A stretch of DNA of 23,057 nucleotides from Pelargonium cotyledonis. Lineage: Eukaryota; Streptophyta; Magnoliopsida; Geraniales; Geraniaceae. The position numbers and the translations under genes are program-made. The stretch is from positions 1 to 23,057 of the forward strand of contig JAYMTA010000917.1 in NCBI GenBank assembly GCA_036897625.1, given 5' to 3'. A model generated the notes under the pieces. It saw only the letters and a program-made list of their open reading frames with translations, ran no database searches and was not told where the DNA came from. Position 1 is the first letter of the stretch, and each line of letters begins with the position of its first letter. Of this stretch, positions 10,567 through 20,700 are shown piece by piece.

Positions 10567-10936
10567 AAAATTTCTAACGATAAACAAATTTGTAATGAAG
10601 TAGCAGACCAAATCAAAATTGTTATATGAATTGAAATTTCAAAAATCCTCAGTTTCGTCAATGTGATCCAGGATTCATTTCTCTAAACAGAAGCTACTAT
10701 CCTAATTAAACGTTGCAAAAAAACTAAAAATTCAACTGGTTCGAGCCTCTCATTTGTATGGTTACATGTAGTTGTAGACTTCTTCTATATGGTGTGCATG
10801 ATCCGGTGGTTGTGTCCCAAATAGAACCTGAGACGTAAAAATACCTATTAAATTGAATGGGATACAAGTGCAAATACTATCCATGGAAAAGGTCCAAATT
10901 TTAAAAGGAATGGATATACCAGTTAAATTTCCAGTG

Positions 10937-13900
10937 CTACTTGAACATCTTCTGATAAGACTTTTTCTCCAGCTCACGCCTGTTGTTAATCTGCAACAAT
11001 TAAGTTGCTTAAAACACAGTTGGCTCTAATTATAATACAAGTACTCCGTATTTTGTTAGGCTATCTTTCATTTACTAACTAACCTTCTTATTAGCAGCAG
11101 CAAGCTCCCTTTTTATTCCACCTGCAAGATACCAGATACCAAGTGAAAAATATCACCAAGATTGAACCGACAACTTCTAAACATCTAAAACCCCAATGTT
11201 GTAATATTGTATACTTGGGACAAAATTTTCCAAACAAATTAGCAAATACTCACAGAAATGAAACATAATAGTGTAGAGGCAAGCTTCATAAAATGGAACT
11301 ATTCAACATTTAAGGAATGTTTGGCATGGGTTGCGGTATGTTATGAACCAGATTTGCGGACCAATTTTGAAAACCAGCTTCCAATGAGAATACCCTCATC
11401 ATCATTTCCACACTATCAGTTTTCAACCATTATTACTTACTATCATTTGGCTCCAACTCCAGTGCCTTCTTGAAGCTTTCAGCTGCAGCATTAATATCAT
11501 TAAGTGCCATGTATGCCTGATAAGAAAGACCGCGATCATTATTAGAATTGTGAAATTTTTACCAACGCAAGATAAATCATTTGGAAGCAGATGGTGAACC
11601 ATCAACATAAAAGGTGAATAATGAATATTAGTTATTGAATTTAAGAATATACGCAGGAGAATAATAATACTGAATTATCAAATGGCCAAAACACACATTT
11701 ATCAAAATTGAACAGATAAAAACAACAAAGCTCAAATTTTACTAAAATGGAGGCATCGGATATGGATTTTGGCAAACCTTTACATAACAAATAACTAGCT
11801 TGGGCAAAGTATATCAAAATTCCTCAAACCTAATAGCGATAGTTTTTATTTATTTAAATCATTAAACTAACCTGCCCTTGACGAAACAAGGCTTTGGCAT
11901 TATTGTATCCTTCACGTATAGCAAAGTCAGCATCGAATAATGCTCCATTTATATCCCCTAGTTTCAATTTACAACCCTGCAGCAAGGATGCTTGTTAGAA
12001 TGAAGCTGAATCATAAGAAAAGTGAAGCAGCCTGTGTACATAAATGCATTATCGTGAAGTATAACCAGCCGCATTTCATAAGCTACCAGTTAAACTTAGT
12101 TCTGAAAAATTAGATGCTAACTGACCCTAAAATCAAGCGAGACAATCTTTTAAGTTATTTTGTTCAATCTTAATGATAAAAAAATTCAAAACACAAGAAT
12201 TGGTGATTTCATGTCAGAGCAAATTCACCCAATACTCTTATCAATACACCACCAATTAAAACACTGTACTTGAAACATACTGAGCAGTTTGTGAACACTT
12301 GTGCTTTTGTCTTTCTCAAACACGAACTTCTCTCTGCAAGAACATAGAAACAAACAATAGCAATGAACGAATCAGACGCATCCTACACACGGTGAAGAGT
12401 AATACACTAGTGAATAAGATAATAATATTTTAGAAATATTGATTGGAGATAGTTCACCTTCATCAATCCCCTGTTTCTCCCAACAAATGTCCAGATAGCG
12501 TAAAGCCTTCCGATATTTTCTAATAGCCATCTTATAGTCTTGTTTCTGTAAACAATTAATATTTGTGAACTGATAATCGTGGAACACTTCTTATTAAATG
12601 TACCTACATTTTACAAATTGAAACAAGAAAATAGGAACATTAGATATGAACTGATAACATTGTTCATATTACCTTGAAATATTCATTTCCAAAACCCTTA
12701 GCAGAGTCTGCGGCACTTATCCACCAAGAGAGCTCATTAGGACTCTCGTCAAGATCAACGGGCCAATCAGGATATGTATCACCATCTTTGTAGAAATTAG
12801 ATACCCCATCTTCTGCCCCTTCAGGAAGTTCTCCGCAATCCGCAATTAGGACATCAAGGCTGGGACAATCACCATCAACAGTGGTAACAAGCTCGATTGA
12901 ACGGACTACTCCCATACCTTTAACAACCTTTCCAAAGACAACATGTTTTCCATCTAGATGAGGAGTGCGTGTTGTTGTAATGAAGAACTGAGATCCATTT
13001 GTGTTAGGGCCAGAGTTGGCCATTGATAACATTCCTTTCCTTTCATGTTTCAACTCAAGATTCTCATCTTCAAATTTCAACCCATAGATAGATTCCCCTC
13101 CAGTACCATCTCCAGCAGAAATATCACCACCTTGTACCATAAATCCTTTAATGACACGATGAAAGCGGACTCCCTGAAATGGTGAACATCAAAAATAAAT
13201 AATCAGCGAAAGGTAGCCTTTCCATAGTCCAATATAGCACGGTGTCTTTTGTGTTGAATGAAAGAGATGACAAATTTATAATCATTCACAAATAGACACA
13301 AAAGAAACACGATAATATAATTTGGTTTATGATGATTAACAACTTCAGTCCATTTGTTAAGATAAAAGTCCCTGTATGAAATCTGCACTGGTTATAATAA
13401 AGGAAAGCCATGATTGGACTATGCAATATCCAACTCTTAAGTATTAATTATTCTCTCTCATTTTTTTAAATGAAAATGAAGCTAAGAAGCAATCAGGTTA
13501 AGAGCTAGAACAAATAAATCAGTACTCTTGGTTATGTTGTGTGCACATATAGAACTTGGTAACACCGACAATTTCCATACGGTTGGAACTTTGTTGCTAG
13601 TTTACACAGTGATTTTGCCTTTTCGATTTGCTGGGTTACAGATGCAAAAACAGTTGTACTGACTGCTCACTAAGCTCTCAGTAGAATGCAAAATGTAAAT
13701 GGTTTGGTGTAACAGTTACTTGACACCAGCTCTGAAAGGCCAACATGTCAAGTAAGAAAATATCTTTACCCTATAACGATAATCCTTAAGTAACATAGCA
13801 AATACAAACCTCCCAAAATGAAAATCATAATATCATTACAGTTCAATAACATTAAACATGTGGTGGGTTTATTTTAAGATAACATATCATTCAAAAACAA

Positions 13901-14742
13901 GTTCTTAGTAAAAAGTACATAACATGATGTTTTTTTTTTTTTTGATCTTGGCAGTAACAACAAGCATCCAAGTCACAAACAAAAATACACACAAAAGAAA
14001 GGCCATACTGATATACTAGGTCCCCACATTTGAGCCACCTCTTCAGTCCAAAGGTAAGCATAAATCCCATAGTACAAATCTGTCTAGTGGAATATGCATA
14101 ATATTGAATGAAAGGCAACACCATGTTACACAAATGCCAACCGGCCATTAATTATATTTTCTCCTTTCGTACCAAATTGAGCAAAAAATAATATGCTTTA
14201 AAGTTCCACTTCCACTGCTCCACAGCACAACACAACAAAATGTAGCATTTCACAGTTTGAGCAGAATTGTACAGTTAATTCACGGAACAAAATATCAAAA
14301 GTTTATTTGTCCTTCCTCCCCAACAAGATTACATGGAACAAAGAAGAATGAGAAAGTTTCTGGCTGTGATGAAGGTCACTGCAGTCTTTACACACATAAA
14401 TATATACATATATGACATGATCGATTCCGCAAAATCAAGACAAAGTTCAGATGAAGAAATTGAAAGGGAAATCCAAAAATACAACAACAAAAAAAGGAGC
14501 TACTACCAACAGATTCACAGATAGACACATGGAGAGAGCAAGTGAAATTGAAAGAGATATAACATAGTTGCCTTGTAATGGAGAGGGACGGCTGTGTTGG
14601 GAGCAAGGCCTTTCTCGCCGGTGCAGAGAGCCCTGAAAATATCGGCGGTTTTGGGCACGACGTCGTTGAATAGCTGGACGACGATCCTCCCTTCGAGCTC
14701 TCCTCCTATGCTGATATCAAGGTAGCATCTTGTTCTCGCCAT
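10937..14742 (-). CDS. CYP40: Cyclophilin-40 / SQUINT-type peptidyl-prolyl isomerase with TPR domain, complete, 8 exons
   Basis: Exons (minus): 14742-14572, 13173-12673, 12545-12458, 12333-12281, 11976-11872, 11516-11441, 11121-11084, 10990-10937. They join in frame to 1,086 nt, 361 aa, the same length I recall for Arabidopsis CYP40 (SQN). Residues 1 to about 178 form the cyclophilin domain: catalytic R63 in [20 protein letters not shown] at 119-124, and H129 at the position of the CypA tryptophan ([10 protein letters not shown]), a CYP40 hallmark. Residues from about 210 form three TPRs with carboxylate-clamp residues ([37 protein letters not shown]). The tail is [17 protein letters not shown]40 is a cytosolic HSP90 co-chaperone; in Arabidopsis it promotes AGO1 complex assembly, miRNA activity and vegetative phase timing. 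Intron 1 (1.4 kb) uses a GC donor. Codons and key residues are intact, so it is probably functional. Confidence 0.97.
13174..14571 (-). other. GC-AG intron 1 of CYP40
   Basis: Minus-strand donor AAG|GCAACT and acceptor TTTCAG|GGAGTC join CAT TAC AAG to GGA GTC CGC, giving [15 protein letters not shown] exactly as in CYP40 homologs. No GT near the end of exon 1 preserves the frame and the protein. The 1.4-kb intron contains a poly-T run near 13929-13943 and no recognisable gene. Confidence 0.88.
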
Positions 14743-14760
14743 CTCTCTCTATCTCTAGAC

Positions 14761-14796
14761 TCTTCTTCTTCTTCTTCGTCGTCGTCGTCGTCGTCC
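14761..14796. repeat. Compound (TTC)n(GTC)n microsatellite in the CYP40 leader
   Basis: About five CTT/TTC units are followed directly by GTC units, starting 19 bp upstream of the CYP40 ATG. On the sense strand it reads (GAC)n(GAA)n and probably lies in the 5'UTR. Length variation there could affect the leader, but no effect is shown. Confidence 0.8.
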
Positions 14797-14799
14797 CTT

Positions 14800-15110
14800 C
14801 AACTGATTTATGAGTGAAGCAGTTTTTTTTTCTTATAGCACAGTGTTTTGAAGCAGTTGTGGGCATTGTGGCAAATAGGTGTACGAGGGAAGGACAATTT
14901 GGACAAATGTTGCACTCCTGATTAGGTAGGCCCCGCCACTAGCTCCTCGCCTTTTCAATTCGAAAAAGAACCTTTTGATTCAGATCTGACCATCGTACGG
15001 TAATTCTAACCGTCGTATAGGATCTTTCTCTCCTATTCCTAAAATACCCGTATGAGCGCAGCTCAACATCTATGGACTATTTTTATTTAGTGAAAAACAA
15101 TTTTCATTAA
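14800..15110. other. CYP40 upstream region, no gene seen
   Basis: This is the likely CYP40 promoter. On the plus strand it includes a poly-T run near 14823-14832 and a GC-richer block around 14930-14950. I found no clear TATA box at a fitting distance and no strict heat-shock element, although GAA/TTC triplets cluster at 14953-14982. Confidence 0.35.
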
Positions 15111-15111
15111 C

Positions 15112-15347
15112 TCAAATCAATCGATAACAAATGAGACACCTCGCTGAAGTAGGAGCCACCATATTTGCATACTGCTTGATAAAAGAACAAGACACAAAAA
15201 TAATTCTCCAATCAACTAAATACGATTATCAATTATCAGATTGTACACATTACAAATTTTGATTTTTAACTTGAGATTGAAGATAACTTGAAAAGCATTC
15301 TCTTCCACTTCCACAAAGAGAGTTTTGTTAACCGCTAATGCCTCTAT
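15112..15347 (-). mobile_element. Second decayed LINE RNase H-like fragment
   Basis: Read on the minus strand, the segment starts IEALAVNKTLFVEVEENAFQ followed by VIFNL, which resembles the AEALAVREAL...GFQRVIFE block of plant RNase H domains. Further on, in another frame, SFIKQYANMVAPTSARC matches the F-x-x-R-x-A-N-x-V-A-H-x-x-A-R terminal block. Stops and frame changes lie between the two. It ends near AATGAAAATTGTTTTTCAC, similar to retroelement tails. A relic of the same domain as at 6201-6344, in the opposite orientation. Confidence 0.5.
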
Positions 15348-15715
15348 CTATATCATTTCTGTTATGGGGCTACCGACAAAAGACTACAAAGGGACACTAG
15401 GGGTCTAGGGCGATAAATGGTTGGTGCTTCTAGGAGTTCCACTCTATTAATTCCACGATGCTTGAAGGTCACACAAAGGTTCTTGTCACATCCCGCCATG
15501 GATCATTTTGAGTCTCCTGCCATAATTTTGGTAGACTCAAACTCTTCTTTATTTGGGCGCCAAAGAAGTCGAGCGTCTTCATTGACTTAGCCTGTCTTCG
15601 AGTATTTTCTAGAGGATGCAAGTAAATCTCAAATTGGCGTTTTTTATTTATAATTTTTCATGTAGAAACAACACTGGTTGATTTCACTGCAAATGTGTTC
15701 CATACTATAACCAAA
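15348..15715. other. Intergenic DNA between the LINE relic and the MITE
   Basis: Mixed-composition sequence with no open frame of note. The part next to 15348 may be more of the decayed retroelement. Nothing else is recognised. Confidence 0.3.
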
Positions 15716-15717
15716 TA

Positions 15718-15980
15718 CTTTCTCCGTCCTAAAATGAGTATCTTATTTTTATTTTTTGCAAAAATTAAGAATTACAAGATAATTTAGTGTGTTTCCAATA
15801 TGATACTCACTTTCTCCACTTACACCCCATGTGCACCCATGTGGAGATTTGCCCATGTGCATAAGTGATAAGGGTAATATGAGAAAAACAATAGTATAAT
15901 AACTTTAAAATAGAAACAAGACATTCATTTTAGAACAAAAAATTTAGACAAACAAGATAGTCATTTTGGGACGGGGGGAG
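15718..15980. mobile_element. Stowaway-like (Tc1/mariner) MITE, 263 bp, TA target site
   Basis: The left end CTTTCTCCGTCCTAAAATGA and the complement of the right end (CTCCCCCCGTCCCAAAATGA) form terminal inverted repeats that continue through TATCTT. TA dinucleotides at 15716-15717 and 15981-15982 flank the element as its target duplication. The CTCCGTCCCAAAA-type terminus, size and TA site are typical of Stowaway MITEs, which are non-autonomous and mobilised by mariner transposases. It sits in the 3' flank of the P450 pseudogene. Confidence 0.9.
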
Positions 15981-16185
15981 TATATAAGTTGATCAATAAT
16001 CATTAAGCATTCTAATTTTTTTTCTTTTCCACTAAACTATAATCACATCAATTTGTCCAAAAAAATGTCATTTGCATGTAACATTATTCCAAATCATGGA
16101 ATAAAACAACAAGATTTTACTATCATTATTACATAGAGCAAACTATTACACAAACTTTTTTATTGTAGATTTAAACCGAAGTGTC

Positions 16186-17880
16186 TCATTTAGTAGATAA
16201 TGGACGATTGAGAGAGGGAATCACAAATAAATTTTCTTTTCTACGCATAGTCGTGCCGAAGGACTCGTTCATGTCTAATTCTTCCGGACCCATTTCATTA
16301 GCAAGTTTCCAGTTGAAATGGTAGAGTAGTTTCGCAAGTGGTAACTCGATATTAGATATATGCCCGGGACGCATCCCGAACCAAACGGTATGAATTGAAA
16401 GTGTGCACCCTTGTAATCGATTGAACTATTGAGAAATCTCTCTGGGTGAAATCTCTCGGCATCATCCCAGTAATCGGGGTCTCTTCCGATCGCCCATGCA
16501 TTGACAACGACTTTGGTTTTGGCAGGTATGTCATATCCATTAATCACACAATTCTCTATGCATTCTCTTGGCGTCGAAGGGTGTAGTCTTATCATTTCTC
16601 TTATTATCGCCTTAAAGAGCTTCATATTATTAAAATTGTTTTCATTAACGATATCATTTTCATACAAATTTCGCCGTACCTCTGCTTGAACCTTCTTCAT
16701 CAAGGTCGGGTTTTTCAATATTTCTGCCATTGCCCATTCTATAACTGCCGATGATGTCTCGATCGCTACCCGCAGCAATAATGCCCTGCATTATAGATCT
16801 TAGTTTATTAGGGCACTAGTATCGTAATAATTTCTCTACCTCACAAAGCTTCGCTAATGAAAAAATCAACTCAACTAAAACTTTAAAGTAATAATTAATC
16901 GAACGTCAAATAAGTTTTCGCCTAATTAATTAAATCATTGTAGAAAACAAGAAATGTAGAGTCCATACTAACCACAAGCACTCCTTTGATATTGTTGTCA
17001 GTTACCGGATACTCAAGGTCACGGCGTGCTTGAAGCTCAAGAAGAATATCAACTAAATCTTTATTTTCTTGATTTGCTTCTTCTCCGATCCCATTTTCTC
17101 TGTGCTTCTTGATGATGTCCTCAAGTATTTGGTCGATTTCTTGATGCAACTTCTCGACTTTAGGCCTCAATCCAGTAATAGCCTCGAGCCATTTAATCGA
17201 AGGGTACATATCCGAAACACTAAGCCCCGTCGTCAGCTCTGTACCTCTAGCAACAATGGAATTTAATCTTCCATGTCTCTCCATTTGTTACCAGACGCAA
17301 CTCTTGATGTTACGCTAGATGTGAGCGAGTAAATCATCTCCGAGAGATTGATAGTCGATCCCTCGCTCGAAGATATAGCTCCCACGAGACTCGAAATCTC
17401 TTCTTCTCTAATGTAATGGAATGATTTGACGCGGCTCGGGCTTAAGAGCTCTGTCATGTAAATATTTCGTAGTTGCATCAAGTAATTACCGTATCGAGCA
17501 GAGACTATGCTCGTAGAATCGTAAGATAGGATCTTTGCAGCAAGAAGATAGGGCCTATTGGAGAAGGTGGTGTCATGATCTTTGAGGACCTCCTTAGCCA
17601 TTTGTGGAGATGAGATGACAATGGTGGAGACTTCACCAAGCTTAAGGTGCATGAGAGGTCCATGTTTTTTAGCCAAGTGTGAGAGGGTGTGATGGGGTAG
17701 GGAATTACTAGCTGCAAGTTGGTGCAAGTTTCCTATAACTGGTAGCATCCATGGAGTCGGAGGTAGGTTTTTGGGTTTTGGTTTGTTCACTTGTTCGATT
17801 AACATGAAAGCCAAGGAGAAGAAGGTGATGACAAAGATTGCAAAGAATGAAATGTGATGCTCCATGAGGAAGGTTGACAA
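16186..17880 (-). pseudogene. Cytochrome P450 pseudogene, CYP71-clan A-type
   Basis: Exon 1 is about 17880-16973 and exon 2 is 16785-16186, with a 187-bp intron at the usual CYP71 position. Recognisable parts in order: ER membrane anchor (FFAIFVITFFSLAF), hinge PPTPWMLPVIGN, YIREEE block, SDMYPS block, I-helix AAGS...TSSAVIEWAM, K-helix ExxR (EMIR), PERF region, and an LPLAKLLYHFNW tail. Lesions: (1) one base missing near 17266, so frame 1 stops after RDMED while LNSIVARG continues in another frame; (2) one extra base near 16766 between IIAAGS and ETSS; (3) at about 16365-16372 a frame break deletes the Arg residues of FGSGRR, and the axial heme Cys reads Arg (MRPG). Several residues after CPG and after RLHP are also missing. 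Without the thiolate ligand no P450 activity is possible. The intact relative probably oxidised a terpenoid or similar compound, by family analogy only. Confidence 0.9.
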
Positions 17881-17921
17881 ATTGGAGAAGTTGTGCAGAT
17901 ATAAATAGGAGGAAGAGAGAA

Positions 17922-18050
17922 TTTTTTTTTTTTTTTTTTTTTTTGTCTCTTCTGCATTTTTCTAGGTTGGACATTTTTGCAAGAGATGAAGTTACCAATC
18001 TATCTCTTACACACGTATGTATACTAGGTTGGACATTTGTGTAAGAGATA
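17922..18050. repeat. Poly-T run, direct repeats and 13-bp inverted repeat upstream of the P450 pseudogene
   Basis: A run of 23 T (17922-17944) is followed by CTAGGTTGGACATTT at 17962-17976, repeated at 18024-18038. TATCTCTTACACA (18001-18013) is the exact complement of TGTGTAAGAGATA (18038-18050), forming a stem with a 24-bp loop. The second direct repeat overlaps the right arm of the stem. It may be a small foldback element; no family is recognised. Confidence 0.7.
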
Positions 18051-18300
18051 GGTTGGGCATTGATGTTTATGTCATTGAAGGAGCTAAGGTATTTAATATG
18101 CACTTTAGATATAAATATCAGCGGACTTGACAAATCAGGTTCATTAGTGCTCGTGATGGTGATGGACAAGAACTGTTGCGGAAGGATTCAACCGCGGGCA
18201 GTTCAAATCTTGTGTATGTAAGCACAAGGCGGTGGTATGAGGAGGTTAGTCAGTTTCTGGTTGTTGAAGGTATAAGAAGTAGTACAGGCTGAAAGGAGGG

Positions 18301-18540
18301 GGTACCCTAATGCATTTGGTTTGGTTCAAATTGATGTCGTGTCTCATTTAGTTAAAAGTTGTAATGGTTGATTTAGTTTTCTTAGTTTCGTGGTTGCTAA
18401 GTTTATTTATGTTTTAGGGGGGTATCCTAATGCATTTGGTTTGGTTCAAATTGATGTCGTGTCTCATTTAGCTAAAATTTGTAATGGTTGGTTTATTAGT
18501 TTTCTTAGTTTCGTGGTTGCTAAATTTATTTATATTTTAG
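18301..18540. repeat. Tandem duplication, 120-bp unit x 2
   Basis: Copy 1 (18301-18420) and copy 2 (18421-18540) are near identical, for example TGCATTTGGTTTGGTTCAAA in both. They differ by a 4-bp insertion in copy 2 after TAATGGTTG and by scattered substitutions. Copy 2 and the DNA after it are open to about 18626. They read VVAKFIYILDKSFVSLLFAR and then VCIDL, faintly like the zinc-knuckle-adjacent region of plant LINE ORF1 (KPLYLD...ARVCVEV). The coding similarity is weak; the duplication is certain. Confidence 0.85.
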
Positions 18541-19729
18541 ATAAATCATTTGTTAGTTTGCTTTTCGCTAGAGTTTGCATAGATCTCTTTTTAACTTATC
18601 ATAAACTTTTTAGTTCCTTAAAATAAAAAAATAGGAGTTCAAAGAGTCTAATTTACGAATATTTTGGTCTAGAGCAAGACTATTTTACTAAATCAAGCTC
18701 TATAACTGTATCAATACAATTTTTAAATTGCAATCCATAAACTAGACAATTAAATTTAAATACATAAATGCACTATTCATATGTTGTTGATGTCTTATTG
18801 ATCAACTTGTTATTTATAATGTTCATCTTATTCTTATCGATCCAAATTTCATATATTGTTTGTTTTTTTTTTTTTTGAAACCTATATTGTTTGGTTTAAT
18901 TGCACTAGTCCAACAATTTTAAATGAAACTAAATGGGGCTACCATATCAAAGTGAAATAATTAGCTAAAATCCGTTAGATCTCAAATATGAAGGTTCTAT
19001 ATATAAAATTTAATGGATAAGATCAACAAATCTGTTAATTTTTATTTTTTTAAATATCGTAGTTTGACGTGATTGATGTGTGTCCGGGCAATTAAATCAT
19101 TTTCTAAAGAGCAAGTCTTGAATTTTGCATTAAAGTGAATAAAAGAAGTTTAGAATTAGTTACAAATTAAATTTGACTTTAATCCCTAGGAATTATTTGA
19201 ACGAATATGAGTGGCGCTTAACTCAGCGTCGTCTTTTAACTCACTTGTAGTAAAACCATATTATATTTTGTGTAAATCATAGGTAATTAATTATCGTCTG
19301 TTTTATGATATGAAACTACTCATGTTCGAGATTTTCTCACAATTATGTCTCATGAACTCTTTGTATGCGTGTTTTTAGTAGATATTGTATCTAAAAGTTC
19401 TTTCTACATGCTCGGCATGAATTGTAAAGTGAGACACAATTCTCGAACAAATATTACTTTATTTTGAATCCCTCTTTGTTTAAGTATGGGTATACATATA
19501 TGACAAGTTCAAATACTTCAATAAAATCAGTTAAGGTTGGAGTCAGCCACTAAAAAAAGAAAAACAACTAACAAAAATCTGTTGAATTCAGTGGATCTTT
19601 ATTTATGCAGGTTTGAATGTTATTCAATAAAATGTCATATTCACTGCTTTTGAATTTGAGTAATTATGTGAATTTAATGGACAATGTCCATGAATTTATT
19701 AAACCAATGTGAGGCATATTTATTATCAT
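18541..19729. other. AT-rich intergenic DNA, no gene seen
   Basis: No coding frame of note. A short imperfect inverted pair (TGTTCGAGA near 19324 and TCTCGAACA near 19441) suggests a decayed foldback element, but no target duplication was found. Otherwise AT-rich spacer up to the Mutator-like element. Confidence 0.4.
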
Positions 19730-19738
19730 TATAAATAA

Positions 19739-19847
19739 AGAGTAATTACAGTTCCAAACTTTATAATAAACCTTCTTTTCATTTAGGAGTTTTTAAGTAT
19801 TATTTCGTTGTTTTTGATATTCTATGGTATGCAAACTTATTTCCGTC
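19739..19847 (+). repeat. Left terminal inverted repeat of the MULE
   Basis: This 109-bp arm pairs with 20893-21002, mismatches spread evenly, so the element is not very young. Confidence 0.88.
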
Positions 19848-19854
19848 TCTAACA

Positions 19855-20160
19855 TTGTTACATTGGTGCTTTAAAAAACGATTTTACCCATGTATTCTTC
19901 CTCTTCTTTGGATCTGGACATTAGCTACTCCATTGATGAAGTTTAAGCTCCCTCACCTCCTCAAAGCTCTGACTCTCTTCACTCTCAACTCTCAAACTCT
20001 CCAAAATCCACAAATTTCAATCCTTAATTCGCCAAAAAATTTCTCTCAATCTCTCCTTCCAAATCCCAACTCACTGGAAAAAATAGGTCTATCAGCCGTC
20101 CATTACCTAGACGCCGCCGTCGGTGACCTCCGATTCAAGCCCACAACACCTGTAAAATAG
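19855..20160 (+). other. Open frame inside the MULE, possible captured gene fragment
   Basis: The frame encodes 101 residues, including LKALTLFTLNSQTLQNPQIS and near the end GLSAVHYLDAAVGDLRFKP. The DNA is markedly C/T-rich and richer in GC than the surrounding intergenic DNA, as in plant 5' coding or leader sequence. An overlapping frame starts MYSSSSLDLDISYSIDEV and stops. I do not recognise the protein. The first ATG lies just inside the repeat junction, so translation is unproven. It could be a fragment of a host gene taken up by the element, or chance. Confidence 0.35.
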
Positions 20161-20583
20161 TTGTTAGGTTTGGGTGTACATAAGTAGGATTGGTGGTGGT
20201 GGTTCACCTTTGATTTGTTTTTAGATTTGGTTCATTTTCTATTTGATTTGGAGTTATTATTTTGTTTGAGATTACATTTGGTCACCAACATGAAGCAGTA
20301 ACAAAGAAATAAAGAAACAATTACTGAATAATACTTTTATTGATTTCAATATGTGAGTCTGCATGCTAATTTATAGACTGCATTATAACTGCATATTTTT
20401 AATTACAAGAGTCACAACTTTACAGAGGGATACAACTTTTCAGACTTAAGTTTTGCTAGAAACTGTATTATAGATAATAATAAAATAAAAAGAAAATTAA
20501 TTAATAATTACGAAATTAGGAGAAAATAATTAAAACGTTAATTTGAAGGCCTAAACAACGTTTTTTGGCTAAAATTCACAGAC

Positions 20584-20602
20584 CACACAGCTAAGCTGTG
20601 TG
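20584..20602. repeat. Perfect 9-bp palindrome inside the MULE
   Basis: CACACAGCT-A-AGCTGTGTG can form a tight cruciform or RNA hairpin. No known function. Confidence 0.7.
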
Positions 20603-20700
20603 TCTTGTTTAAAATGTCATTTCCTTTCGGCTTGTCAAATTTCAGGCGATTCCAACATTGTTTCCGACTTCTACAGCTCCTACATCACAACCTGAGTTTA

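Noticed and set aside
10303-10629. Open frames on both strands after the ARMC6 stop (102 and 65 codons)
   Set aside because: They are produced by the A/B repeat modules and poly-T run; the residues reflect repeats, not a protein family.
10738-10747. tRNA B-box-like string GGTTCGAGCC
   Set aside because: No A-box or cloverleaf can be formed with the sequence upstream; it is an isolated match.
13891-14524. Frames inside CYP40 intron 1 on both strands
   Set aside because: They lie in an intron fixed by the protein join, and the residue sequences match no family I know.
17708-18169. 153-codon minus-strand frame upstream of the P450
   Set aside because: It runs through a poly-T tract (a run of lysines) and overlaps the P450 exon in another frame; not a gene.
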